A stretch of DNA of 36,435 bases from Candidatus Omnitrophota bacterium (lineage in GTDB: Bacteria > Omnitrophota > Gorgyraeia > JABMRJ01). A program made the translations under genes and the position numbers. The notes under the pieces were generated by a model that did no database searches, was not told where the DNA came from, and saw nothing but the letters and a program-made list of their open reading frames with translations. The stretch's first letter is position 1; the number at the start of each line of letters is the position of its first letter. Positions 13,737 through 21,596 of this stretch are shown here, in pieces. The DNA lies in contig JABMRJ010000115.1 of the NCBI GenBank assembly GCA_013202745.1, positions 1 to 36,435 of the forward strand. Reading direction: 5' to 3'.

Positions 13737-15621
13737 GTAAGTACTGGCTCTTAAGCGTGTAGCTCTTTCCCTTTTTAGTGCAGAAATCCGGAAGAAGAGA
13801 AGTAATCTCTGTGACCCCTGGGGCTTCTTCAAAAGAATATTTCAATAGAATTTTCTGGACAATCTCCCACTCCTCCATGATTCCATCTGAGAGAACTTCA
13901 ATTATATCTTTTCTGATGATATCCTGTAACGTTTTCTTATCCCCTTCCCCAGGGACATAAGCCTTATATTGTATTGACGGAGATGCTCCATTAGAAAAAG
14001 AGTTGCTAATATACTGCTCTGCTAGTCTTATTGTATCAGCAGAATATTTATTTTTCAAAATTAGTCCTATAACTACTCGTACTACATGAGGTTTGAAGAA
14101 AATACCTTTTCGAGAGGCAGATAGCTTCTGAAATACTGCGTTAAAGAGCTTTTCTAGCTGCTGATAAGATATAACACACCTCTTAGCCTTGTTTGCTTTA
14201 CTGAATGTGATATAGAAATCTCCTATATAGCTCCCTCTTTCTGAGAATCTTGCTTTGGCGGGTATAACAGCTGGCAAAGCCATGGAAATGTCATCAAAAT
14301 CCAGATTCGCCTGTTCCGACGCTAGCAAGAGAGAGTGCCAAGCATCTAGCGTTAATTGATTAAATGTAAAAGTAATGTGTCCTTTAGTCGATAAGGATAA
14401 AGATAGTTTTAATACGGCGTCTGCCAGTTCTATCCTATATCTGCCCCATTTCTTGTTCCTGCTTATACTATCAGACACAACTATTTCGCTTTCATACTCA
14501 GGCTCTTCTTTTAGCCAGGTATTCCATAGTGCTGAGAACTCTAAATAAGGTACACTGTCCCCATAGGCAGGATCTGCAAATATATACCCTATCTTCTTTT
14601 TTGAAAACTTTGAGACCGCTTTCTGGATTGGCATATTATAAAATACGCTTTTTGCGTCTTTGCGAATATTGTATTTTAAATTATACAGCCCCTTAATAAT
14701 TTTTCTAAATCTAATATTGAAATTTAGAAGCGGGTTTGACTCTAAATGCATAGCCGGAATCCAAAATCCAGGGACAGACCATGCTGGCCCACCAGTACTT
14801 AATTCATTACGAAAAGGAATGAGCCTACTACACTGAGTCGCTGTAGAGGTTAGGCATAAAAGAAAAATATTCTTTATGCTCCTATCCGTGATTTTGTGGA
14901 TTTCGTCTGCTAAATATGAAAGCGCACTAAAGGCGCGAGGGGTATAAAATTTACTGGTAGTTGTGCCAGCATAACACAGAATACGCTTGTTCTCTATAAG
15001 CTCTCTATTATAGAAATGCGAATCTGTGCCAAGCTCATTATCTACGTTTTTATTTGCCAGGAAGGTTTGATTTTCAATAATTTTTTTATCTTTTATGGGG
15101 TGCTTGCATTCAACGGTATTTACGCTCACTACATAAGAGCTCTCGATGGTCTGTAGGTTAGAATTTACATTACTATGGCACGAGTTACATATATATTTTT
15201 TACCTACTTTTTTTGAATCTGAAATCCTAAATAATTGATTACAGCTAGAGCACCTTAATGCCAGCTGATGCACACAGTAACGTACTTTTCCATGCTCGCA
15301 GTTGTAATAGCGACTAAGTTTTTTTTCCACATTGTGAATAAAATCCTTATAGAAATCTTCAACCTTGGCAAAAGACACATTTGTTGTCGATACTTTACCT
15401 ATAAGAATCGCTAAAGGGTTTATATCCACCCCTATACTACTAATCCCTAATTTTGTTGCCTCTATGTTGGTGACACAGCTACCGCAGAATGGGTCTAGTA
15501 CTAGCATATTGGGAAGGTTATACTTTTTTATAAACTCTGACACTATATTATGCGGCTTCCGCGCCCAATATTTGTGTATAAGATATTCTGGTGAATGTGT
15601 CTTAGCGATATATACCTTCAT
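13708..15621 (-). CDS. DNA methyltransferase with zinc ribbon (R-M modification subunit 2)
   Basis: A 637-residue DNA methyltransferase of the large DUF1156-like type. It has KYWARKPHN near the N-terminus, SAM motif I as DPFCGSCVT (43-51), a zinc ribbon insertion (Cys124, Cys127, Cys145, Cys148) and the catalytic motif ADPAYGDSVPYLEF with DPAY at 350-353. Two usual residues are changed: Gly to Cys in motif I, and Pro to Ala in DPPY. The C-terminal ~150 residues may hold a winged-helix or target-recognition part. It starts with an ATGA overlap on the first methyltransferase gene. It probably protects one strand of the site cut by the linked nucleases; N6-adenine or N4-cytosine chemistry is expected from the motif type. 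Confidence 0.8.
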   Translation of the reverse strand: MKVYIAKTHSPEYLIHKYWARKPHNIVSEFIKKYNLPNMLVLDPFCGSCVTNIEATKLGISSIGVDINPLAILIGKVSTTNVSFAKVEDFYKDFIHNVEKKLSRYYNCEHGKVRYCVHQLALRCSSCNQLFRISDSKKVGKKYICNSCHSNVNSNLQTIESSYVVSVNTVECKHPIKDKKIIENQTFLANKNVDNELGTDSHFYNRELIENKRILCYAGTTTSKFYTPRAFSALSYLADEIHKITDRSIKNIFLLCLTSTATQCSRLIPFRNELSTGGPAWSVPGFWIPAMHLESNPLLNFNIRFRKIIKGLYNLKYNIRKDAKSVFYNMPIQKAVSKFSKKKIGYIFADPAYGDSVPYLEFSALWNTWLKEEPEYESEIVVSDSISRNKKWGRYRIELADAVLKLSLSLSTKGHITFTFNQLTLDAWHSLLLASEQANLDFDDISMALPAVIPAKARFSERGSYIGDFYITFSKANKAKRCVISYQQLEKLFNAVFQKLSASRKGIFFKPHVVRVVIGLILKNKYSADTIRLAEQYISNSFSNGASPSIQYKAYVPGEGDKKTLQDIIRKDIIEVLSDGIMEEWEIVQKILLKYSFEEAPGVTEITSLLPDFCTKKGKSYTLKSQYLPSLFEKALL

Positions 15622-16844
15622 ATGGATTTCCTAAAGACAAGGATGAAATCTGAAATGTTAATGCCCACCTTGCTTCCCGTGCGCCTTTGGCTGGCCACCC
15701 ACGATGCCTCTGTGAACTTAGGCCTTCTAATTGCAATAGAAATCAGGGTTAGCTCGCAATCCGCAATAGAATCGAGTAATAGCTTCGTAGTCCTTATATA
15801 CTCCCCTCTGATACGGGTATCCCCTATCATAAGAGCAAAAAACGTGTTCTTTTTCATCTGCTGCGATATGTTTTTAATCCCAGCAGCCATATCTTCTACA
15901 TACCTATGAACATTTTCTTTTTTTCCGACTTTAAAAAATTCTCTCAATTCCTGCTGCCTAATGCTTTTTTTATCACACATAAGCCATGGTAGCTCTAGAG
16001 AAAAAATCGAACTAAACTTATAGACGTTAAAATATGGTGGGTGGCATATAATTAATTTAGGCTTGCCGCTCTTTAACTTCAACTGTCTTATATCTTGCAT
16101 GATAAACTTTGGTGGCTCAAAATCTTCGGGCAATGTTTCAATAGATTTTATTATTTTTTCTGCTGTCTTATTGAATAAGTCTATCGGTTCTTTTATGGCA
16201 GAATCAACGTCAAGAAAAAGACGGCCTTGTAGCGAGGTAGCCTTCGATGTCTTTCTGATAATGTTTATAAGAATACATAAATAGGTCTCTCGTACATCTT
16301 CATCCTGCAGTGAGTGTATGGCGTTCAATAATTTTAAAAGATTTTTATACGTCTCCGGTAGAAACCAGTGTTTAATTTTTGAATCCTCTAGCGGTACCCT
16401 GGTAATATCGTATATATGCCTTGATTTGTTATTGTATTTTTTATTTACCTCCCTTAGAGCATCTATTAACACCTTGTCTTTAATATAGCGGCATTTTACG
16501 TTCACTAGAAGCTGGCTAATCGGACTTACGTCTGCACAAATAATTTGTCGCTTCATAAGGAGCGCTTCCACAGCAGATGTTCCGCTCCCGCACATAGGGT
16601 CCAAAATTAAGTCGTTGTTATCAGTATAGCGCTCGATTAGGTATCTTGCTATTGGCGGAGGGAATTTCCCATAGAATCGAAAGATTGAATGAGTTTTATA
16701 AGCTAATTTTTTTGAAGAAAAAGGAATATCCCATACCTCAGACATGTCTTCAAATTCACATAGCCCAGCCTCCTTAAGTAAGAGCTTTTTATATTTAAGG
16801 CTCTCGGGGCTCTTTTCTATTACAATATTAGGGTATTTTTCCAT
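15618..16844 (-). CDS. DNA methyltransferase (R-M modification subunit 1)
   Basis: A 408-residue methyltransferase. SAM motif I is LDPMCGSGTSAVEA (82-90), next comes CADVSPIS, and the catalytic motif is CHPPYFNVY (HPPY at 268-271), an uncommon variant of D/N/SPPY. YGKFPPPIARYLI before motif I is typical of amino-methyltransferases that modify adenine N6 or cytosine N4. I chose the ATG at 16844, not the TTG at 16883, because a good promoter occupies the intervening codons. It is first in a two-gene unit that converges on the nuclease genes. Two methyltransferases suggest an asymmetric target, each modifying one strand. Confidence 0.82.
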   Translation of the reverse strand: MEKYPNIVIEKSPESLKYKKLLLKEAGLCEFEDMSEVWDIPFSSKKLAYKTHSIFRFYGKFPPPIARYLIERYTDNNDLILDPMCGSGTSAVEALLMKRQIICADVSPISQLLVNVKCRYIKDKVLIDALREVNKKYNNKSRHIYDITRVPLEDSKIKHWFLPETYKNLLKLLNAIHSLQDEDVRETYLCILINIIRKTSKATSLQGRLFLDVDSAIKEPIDLFNKTAEKIIKSIETLPEDFEPPKFIMQDIRQLKLKSGKPKLIICHPPYFNVYKFSSIFSLELPWLMCDKKSIRQQELREFFKVGKKENVHRYVEDMAAGIKNISQQMKKNTFFALMIGDTRIRGEYIRTTKLLLDSIADCELTLISIAIRRPKFTEASWVASQRRTGSKVGINISDFILVFRKSI

Positions 16845-16854
16845 TACGCAATGT

Positions 16855-16883
16855 ATTTTAGCAATGTAATGACAAAAGGTCAA
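16855..16883 (-). promoter_or_regulatory. Promoter giving a near-leaderless methyltransferase mRNA
   Basis: On the minus strand TTGACC (complement of 16878-16883), 17 nt, then TAAAAT (complement of 16855-16860). Ten nucleotides separate the -10 from the ATG at 16844, so the leader should be ~3-4 nt and cannot contain a Shine-Dalgarno sequence. Confidence 0.6.
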
Positions 16884-16908
16884 TAATATTATCTTATTAT
16901 ACTGGGAC

Positions 16909-17028
16909 CTACATGGACTTCAGTGCCATCTCAATTTTATATTTTCCTATCTGGCTTTTCAAGGGTAGGCCTTCGTTGTAAAGCTCAGTAGCCTTCCTTA
17001 CTGATAGTCTTGTCCTTTTTATATCCAT
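16909..17028 (-). pseudogene. Possible HTH-type gene remnant cut by a repeat
   Basis: A 39-codon frame, MDIKRTRLSVRKATELYNEG, ending QIGKYKIEMALKSM. It is helical and basic, with a spacing that recalls a helix-turn-helix resolvase or homeodomain-like segment. The frame stays open upstream only until the repeat copy at 17061-17167. Its position next to the methyltransferase promoter would suit an R-M control gene, but it is too short to claim that. Confidence 0.25.
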
Positions 17029-17060
17029 TAATTTATTAATATCGATTTTTTTCTTCGATC

Positions 17061-17167
17061 TTTGGGGGCGGTTCTCAGGGTGCCAGGTCTTACCTCAAGA
17101 AGTGGGGCCTTCGGACATATCCCCTATTTTCACATACTGCTAACCTGCCAAATCTAACCAGGTTAGA
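17061..17167 (-). repeat. Interspersed ~110-bp palindromic repeat, short copy
   Basis: Starts TTTGGGGGCGGTTCTCAGGG, has AAGAAGTGGGGCCTTCGGAC in the centre and ends in CTAACCTG/CAGGTTAG at 17140-17166. The central inverted repeat is partly decayed (CATATCCCC). Confidence 0.85.
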
Positions 17168-17227
17168 TGCTTATTATATAGAATGTCTATGTAAGCGTGG
17201 ACAGGCAATTAAATCCTCATATTAAGG

Positions 17228-17294
17228 TTTTGGGGGACGGTCCTCATGGTGCCAGGTCTTACCTCAAGAAGTGGCTCCTTCAGACCAGTCCTCT
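17228..17294 (-). repeat. Interspersed repeat, 3'-truncated copy
   Basis: TTTTGGGGGACGGTCCTCAT through AAGAAGTGGCTCCTTCAGAC, then diverging (CAGTCCTCTGG). The terminal CTAACCTG palindrome is missing. It lies 61 bp from the copy ending at 17167, in the same orientation. Confidence 0.75.
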
Positions 17295-17355
17295 GGTTTC
17301 TTCTATTTCACTGGTTTTATGCTATTTTAGAGGAGGCTCTATATCTGAATTACAA

Positions 17356-18207
17356 TTATTGTGATGACGTGGTTATTAAATCTTTTTCTTCCTCTGAACT
17401 CTTGTTCTCATCAATTAATTTTTTGCCAATAGAGGTGAGTAAATGACTAAAATGTTTTGTGTTACTTGTATATAAATAAGTTTCTTGTGGACATTCTATT
17501 GAAAGTATTGCATCGCCACACTTCCAGCAATATTTTGAATCAAGCATATTCTCAGGATAGGCTAAAGCTTTTTCTATAATTTTTGCCATTTTAGTTAGTT
17601 CTGGTTCTTTTTTTTCATCAGGAATGCCTTTTAACTCTTTAAGAATATTTTCAAGCTCTGTTCTATGTTTTTTAAAAAATTCATCTATTTTACATTTCTT
17701 ATTAGGTTTTTTACAGGTTCCGAAAGGTTTATATGCATCGCCTTCTCTTTCTGGGGCATTACTGCCCTTATCGCAGCCGGTTTCATCTGTTAACCCATCA
17801 AGAGAATATTCAAACCATAGCCATGCCTCATCAATCGCATGTGGCAACCATAGTTGTAGCTTTTCTAGAGTATCTACATTGGCTCTATCAGTGACTCGTC
17901 CTTCCTTTTCCCAATAAAACGACGCTATGCATTGTAATACTCTGTTAACTTTCCGCTTTGCTTGAGGTGGTAATTTCGTAAGCCAATGTACTATTTCCCC
18001 AAAATTATTTAATCTTAATGTCAAGCTATATAAATAAATCATATCTCTTAAAAATGAATGCGTAAACTCCATTCTTGCAAATGTAGATGAAATCACCAAT
18101 CTATAATTTGCTATCACTTTATTTAATTCTTTTTTTAACTTATCCGGACCAAACCTTCGAAAAATTTGTATAGAAGTTTCTAAAAAAATGCGTTCTACCT
18201 TCATCAC
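17356..18207 (-). CDS. PIN-like nuclease domain protein with Cys motifs (three-gene module)
   Basis: A 283-residue protein with probable PIN-domain landmarks split over its length: RIFLETS (Glu10) at the N-terminus, FARMEF (Glu near 47) and, near the C-terminus, KCGDAILSIECP followed by YTSNTKHFSHL, which match the third and fourth acidic or polar positions of PIN nucleases. Between them lie ~100 residues with unusual cysteines (GTCKKPNKKC, and YCWKC just before the GDA motif), which could bind zinc. If active it would be a Mg-dependent RNase and the likely effector of the operon. Its ATG ATG start overlaps the last base of the upstream gene's stop codon. I do not recognise the whole protein as a described family. 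Confidence 0.6.
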   Translation of the reverse strand: MMKVERIFLETSIQIFRRFGPDKLKKELNKVIANYRLVISSTFARMEFTHSFLRDMIYLYSLTLRLNNFGEIVHWLTKLPPQAKRKVNRVLQCIASFYWEKEGRVTDRANVDTLEKLQLWLPHAIDEAWLWFEYSLDGLTDETGCDKGSNAPEREGDAYKPFGTCKKPNKKCKIDEFFKKHRTELENILKELKGIPDEKKEPELTKMAKIIEKALAYPENMLDSKYCWKCGDAILSIECPQETYLYTSNTKHFSHLLTSIGKKLIDENKSSEEEKDLITTSSQ

Positions 18208-18827
18208 TACTTAGCACCTTTTGCTACTACAATATATTTATCGGCAGCGACATAAAATGGTCTAAAAATATCGAATCCTGATTCCTGTAATTTCTGTCTG
18301 CATTCTCTTGGATAGGTACTTGATATGTCCTGCATTTTTAAGCTAGAATACATTTCGCCTAAGCTATTTATTTTTTCTGCTGTTAGCTCTTTAACGTCAT
18401 AATATCTAATACAGCTTTCCACTAATACTAGTACTTCTGCATATGATTTTTCTCTTTTTTTCCTTAATTCCCATAGCTTCTTATGTTTTTCTATAATATT
18501 AGAAAAAAGCGTTTCTGTTTCAATCGGGTCAGTCAAAGATTCTTTTAAGTATTCTAGGAGCCCTTTAATTCTATCTACTATTTCAGAAATTCTATTATTA
18601 GCATCTTCTAAACTTTCCTTAAAAGAAACTGCAGTTCCTAAAATGTATGTCTCCAATTTTTCCTTTTGGTGTGTTGTCTTTTGTAAATCTGTTTCGTCTG
18701 CTAAATCACTTATGTCGATGTAACCTTCTGAGGTATTTAGTCTTGCAGTTTCATGAAATAAAGCTTCTTTTTGTTCCTCTACATCGATGCTTTTTCCCTT
18801 ATCTACAATTTTGGTATACCATTCCAT
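18207..18827 (-). CDS. Alpha-helical protein, middle gene of the three-gene module
   Basis: A 206-residue, highly charged protein predicted to be mostly helical, with long stretches compatible with coiled coil (SLEDANNRISEIVDRIKGLLEYLK, EKHKKLWELRKKREKSYAEVL). The C-terminal ~30 residues (FDIFRPFYVAADKYIVVAKG) look like a short beta region. No signal peptide or membrane span. Good ribosome site (AAAGGAGC) before the ATG at 18827. Tight packing between the TIGR04255-like and PIN-like genes suggests a scaffold, adaptor or neutralising partner. No family recognised. Confidence 0.55.
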   Translation of the reverse strand: MEWYTKIVDKGKSIDVEEQKEALFHETARLNTSEGYIDISDLADETDLQKTTHQKEKLETYILGTAVSFKESLEDANNRISEIVDRIKGLLEYLKESLTDPIETETLFSNIIEKHKKLWELRKKREKSYAEVLVLVESCIRYYDVKELTAEKINSLGEMYSSLKMQDISSTYPRECRQKLQESGFDIFRPFYVAADKYIVVAKGAK

Positions 18828-18838
18828 TTTAGCTCCTT

Positions 18839-19534
18839 TTATTTAAATAGTTTTAGTAAATTGCTTTCAATCTTTTTATAGCTTCTCTGTATAAAATCAG
18901 AAGAAACAAAATCGCTTATTTTGTAAACTTTTGTTGTAAAAACATCTATATCAACTAAAATGGCGTGTTCGGGATTGAATTTTCTAAAAGCTTTATCCTT
19001 ACCTATTTCGACAACTTTTGGTCTGGATGCCGAGCCAATAGCAATCCTATAAGTTATGTCATCCTGTTCCAAAACAAGTGTAAAATCTTTATTTACTATC
19101 TTTTTTCCAAACGCTGACACTTTTTCTGGTTCTATTTGCAATATTCCACCTTTGTCTATTATTTTCTCGGCTATTTCAACAGAAGCACAGGGTAATAAAA
19201 ACCAATATCTATTTCCTATTCTTTCAAGCTCCTGAATTTTAAAATTATTAAACAGTATTTTAGTAATCTTATCCGAATTTATTTTAAACTGATTTAGGTT
19301 CTCAACGTTAATTTGTCGAATCCATACTCTATTCCAGTGATAGATGGCAATAATTTTGCGTTTCTCGTTGATCATCTGCATGCCTTTATCTCCTAAACTG
19401 TGCCACTTCCAATCAGGATTTTCTTTTTGTATATTAAGTATAGTTTCTCCGGACTTATCCCAATATAAATAGCCGCTATTGTAGTGTATTTCTAGAACGG
19501 CTTTACTCAATAAGAAATCGCTAAAGCTCGCCAT
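18839..19534 (-). CDS. Possible TIGR04255-like protein, first gene of the three-gene module
   Basis: A 231-residue protein. The strand-rich middle (KRKIIAIYHWNRVWIRQINVENL, ELERIGNRYWFLLP) and the C-terminal HAILVDIDVFTTK recall the sporadically distributed TIGR04255 type, where R.G.RY and LDID.(Y/F)T patterns recur; this match is from memory and uncertain. The ATG at 19534 follows a perfect GGAGGT. There are 11 bp to the next gene, and one promoter at 19601-19629 serves all three. It may be the sensor or regulatory part of a three-component system; its function is unknown. Confidence 0.55.
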   Translation of the reverse strand: MASFSDFLLSKAVLEIHYNSGYLYWDKSGETILNIQKENPDWKWHSLGDKGMQMINEKRKIIAIYHWNRVWIRQINVENLNQFKINSDKITKILFNNFKIQELERIGNRYWFLLPCASVEIAEKIIDKGGILQIEPEKVSAFGKKIVNKDFTLVLEQDDITYRIAIGSASRPKVVEIGKDKAFRKFNPEHAILVDIDVFTTKVYKISDFVSSDFIQRSYKKIESNLLKLFK

Positions 19535-19600
19535 GTGATTACCTCCTATTTGATATTATTAAATTCAGTACTCTTAGCATAGTAGTTGTTCAATAGATAT

Positions 19601-19629
19601 ATTATACACCTGGGAAAATTAGAGGGCAA
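19601..19629 (-). promoter_or_regulatory. Promoter of the three-gene PIN module
   Basis: TTGCCC (complement of 19624-19629), 17 nt, TATAAT (complement of 19601-19606) on the minus strand. It leaves a ~60-nt leader before the ribosome site at ~19541-19546. The TTGCC(T/C) -35 recurs at the smpB and 10256 promoters. Confidence 0.6.
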
Positions 19630-19640
19630 GGGCCTTCTTG

Positions 19641-19748
19641 TGCTCCTGCAAAGGTCCTTTGCATGCTCCCTTAAAGGTCCAGAAACGCTTGCTCGTGTAT
19701 GCCCCTCGCTCGCCTGAGGGTTTTTCATATGCTCCTGCAAAGGTCCTT
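19641..19748 (-). repeat. Direct repeats TGCTCCTGCAAAGGTCCTT
   Basis: An exact 19-bp repeat occurs at 19641-19659 and 19730-19748, with a partial relative near 19672-19681 (TTAAAGGTCC) and another at 22572-22587 (CTCCTACAAAGGTCCT). It borders the hairpin element described at 19749-19801 and at 22591-22669. The open frame across this stretch is repeat-derived and not a gene. Confidence 0.7.
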
Positions 19749-19801
19749 CAGATGCTCCTTTTCGTCGCATCTTCAGGATCACTTTCTCCTTCGGAGAAAG
19801 T
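19749..19801 (-). repeat. Conserved-loop hairpin element plus palindrome next to an ssrA 3'-end copy
   Basis: On the minus strand: a perfect palindrome ACTTTCTCC-GAA-GGAGAAAGT (19781-19801), then GATCCTGAAG and a stem AGATGC/GCATCT enclosing the loop GACGAAAAGGA. The same loop and layout with different stem bases occur beside tRNA-Leu at 22591-22669. Here it directly abuts the 19-bp copy of the tmRNA 3' end. Confidence 0.65.
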
Positions 19802-19819
19802 GGTGGAGGTGCCGAGATT
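19801..19819. other. Putative attachment site: 19-bp copy of the tmRNA 3' end
   Basis: TGGTGGAGGTGCCGAGATT is identical to 21644-21662, the last 19 bp of the tmRNA gene including CCA, and the match stops at 19820. Duplicated RNA-gene 3' ends are the hallmark of site-specific integration. It bounds a segment of ~1.84 kb holding the AbiE-type pair. Confidence 0.7.
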
Positions 19820-19913
19820 TTGGTCGTTTCGTGCTCAAAATGGCCTTTTCACCACACTTCTCACCACATTTGTTAGATCTCATTTTATCCTATCTATGCC
19901 CTTATTTCAAGGG

Positions 19914-20705
19914 TCAGCGTATAATAAATTCCCTTAATCTACTGAATCTCTCAAAGATATCCTGTCTTAAATTATCGATATATTCATCCGCGCCATTTTC
20001 CCTTTCGACCATGAGGCATCCTGGGCTCGAAACTCTCCCAAAGAACTTATTGAGGTCATCAGAAATGTCTGCAAAATAGCCCTCGTTTCTGTATTGAGAG
20101 ATTTTCTTTAGAATCACATCAACATCTGGCGCGTATCGCAGGATGAAATACATGTAATATAAGTCTTTCGCCTGTTTCTCTTCGTTTTCTCTATTAATAA
20201 AAGTCGCCCCTTTGTGGTATAAAAAAGCTGAGGGTCTCGGACAGTTAACAGAATATGTTTGATTTTTCTTTTTAGTATACACATCTATTGGTATGCGATA
20301 TTTTAAAAGAAAATCAAATCTGTCAATTTTGTTAACTTGGATTTGCCTGCCGACTAACTGTTCTATAATGTGAATATCGGCACCTGGATAAGTGATAAAG
20401 TCGATGGGTACCTTCCCTTTATGCAATACAACAGGAAACATTCTATCCATTCGCGGGTGGTGCTCTTCATAATCCAAAGTAGAAAGTGTTTCAAAAATTG
20501 TTTTGGTGTAATCCCCTGTAATTAATTGATCCAGACCAAAATCTATATCAACTGTAGTAACCGGATTTTTAATGAAATTCTTCCAGAGAAAATTAGAATA
20601 GATGTACGGCATCCAACCGCCAACAAGGGTAAGATCGCACAGATAATCCTTGATATCTTCCAATACGTTAAAAAATATAGATTCAATCCTATTAGAATTA
20701 ATCAA
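19914..20705 (-). CDS. AbiEii/AbiGii-type nucleotidyltransferase toxin
   Basis: A 263-residue protein of the nucleotidyltransferase toxin type. It has LVGGWMPYIY near residue 27, the metal site TTVDIDFGL near 50, a third acidic site in VPIDFIT, and the helical RPSAFLYHKGATF...KQAKDLYYMYFIL typical of AbiEii and related proteins. In AbiE systems the toxin modifies a cellular RNA or nucleotide target and acts with a cognate DNA-binding antitoxin as a type IV toxin-antitoxin pair, giving phage abortive infection. The TTG start at 20705 overlaps the end of the antitoxin-like gene by 8 bp. The pair lies between two ssrA 3'-end copies, so it is likely the cargo of an integrated element. Confidence 0.8.
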   Translation of the reverse strand: MINSNRIESIFFNVLEDIKDYLCDLTLVGGWMPYIYSNFLWKNFIKNPVTTVDIDFGLDQLITGDYTKTIFETLSTLDYEEHHPRMDRMFPVVLHKGKVPIDFITYPGADIHIIEQLVGRQIQVNKIDRFDFLLKYRIPIDVYTKKKNQTYSVNCPRPSAFLYHKGATFINRENEEKQAKDLYYMYFILRYAPDVDVILKKISQYRNEGYFADISDDLNKFFGRVSSPGCLMVERENGADEYIDNLRQDIFERFSRLREFIIR

Positions 20706-21378
20706 GCCGGTTTCCCTTCTCTTCTAATAATTTTTTTAGGTATTCCGCATGTTCTCTTCCACGGGGCCGAAAATTGAAAAGATCCAGATAAAGCTGAAGG
20801 TTAGAAACAACTTTATATCCGTTTATCATCTGGCTATTAAAAAAAACACTTTTTTTGTAGTACGGACGGATGAAATGAATATTGCCGCCTCTCACAAGCT
20901 CCTTCAAATCAAACCTCTGGCGCATATCCAAGATATCCTTATTCCAGTTCTGAGACTCGAAATACATATATACATGGTCTGTCTTTACAAAAAAAGTCCT
21001 CAAATTAGCGCCTGTATGGAGAGTTAAAGCATACTGTCTATCTTTTAGATAATTCTTAAGTTTCGTCAGGATATTTTTATCAGGCGTATAATAGGTGTCG
21101 ACTTCGTTCAATTCAAAGCTATATCCCTTCTTCCAATTTTCTATAAGCCTTTTTGCATCAGTAAGAATCGTGTAACTGGCGGGTCCTCTTTTTATTCTTT
21201 CTATATATCCTAGTCTTGCCATTGCTTCAAGCACAGCCTGTGACATTCCTATGCTCACACCTCCGCGGCCGGTAAAACCACGTGTCACCCATTTTTTTTG
21301 GGGGTGGCATAACATCTCTCTTAAAATCAAAGTCGCTTTGTCTGCGAATATATTCTTCATCTTTTTATTGTTTTTCAC
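20698..21378 (-). CDS. AbiEi-type antitoxin / transcriptional regulator
   Basis: A 226-residue protein. The N-terminal ~65 residues form a winged helix (GVSIGMSQAVLEAMARLGYIERI), and the C-terminal part holds the AbiEi signature VSNLQLYLDLFNFRPRGREHAEYLKK. The family's antitoxin neutralises AbiEii and represses its own operon by binding inverted repeats. I chose the GTG at 21378, which has GAGGGAGGG upstream at proper spacing. The upstream inverted repeat at 21408-21433 and a further half site at 21442 fit autoregulation. Translationally coupled to the toxin gene. Confidence 0.8.
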   Translation of the reverse strand: MKNNKKMKNIFADKATLILREMLCHPQKKWVTRGFTGRGGVSIGMSQAVLEAMARLGYIERIKRGPASYTILTDAKRLIENWKKGYSFELNEVDTYYTPDKNILTKLKNYLKDRQYALTLHTGANLRTFFVKTDHVYMYFESQNWNKDILDMRQRFDLKELVRGGNIHFIRPYYKKSVFFNSQMINGYKVVSNLQLYLDLFNFRPRGREHAEYLKKLLEEKGNRLD

Positions 21379-21407
21379 TAAGTTTACCCTCCCTCATTTT
21401 TTTTTGC

Positions 21408-21448
21408 TATTGTTCACCTATTAGTGAACAATATATACTAAGTGAACA
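21408..21448 (-). promoter_or_regulatory. Probable AbiEi operator
   Basis: TATTGTTCAC, 6 nt, GTGAACAATA (21408-21433) is a perfect 10-bp inverted repeat. A third GTGAACA half site lies at 21442-21448. They sit 30-70 bp upstream of the antitoxin start, where the promoter should be. Confidence 0.6.
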
Positions 21449-21596
21449 TTATTGTCAAGTTTTATTTTTTGCTCCATTTGCTGCCTCCTACGTATAATTG
21501 CTTAGTACTTATAAATAAGTATACATAATATATACGATTATGTTTGCAATTCTTTCCCTTTCTTATTATCTGCGCCCTTTTTCATCACATTTTCAC

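Noticed and set aside
849-17294. CRISPR array
   Set aside because: The repeats are kilobases apart, palindromic and of variable length, with no regular spacers and no cas genes.
19546-19782. A 78-codon minus-strand ORF
   Set aside because: It consists of the TGCTCCTGCAAAGGTCC repeats and the promoter of the PIN module, and has no ribosome site or protein-like composition.
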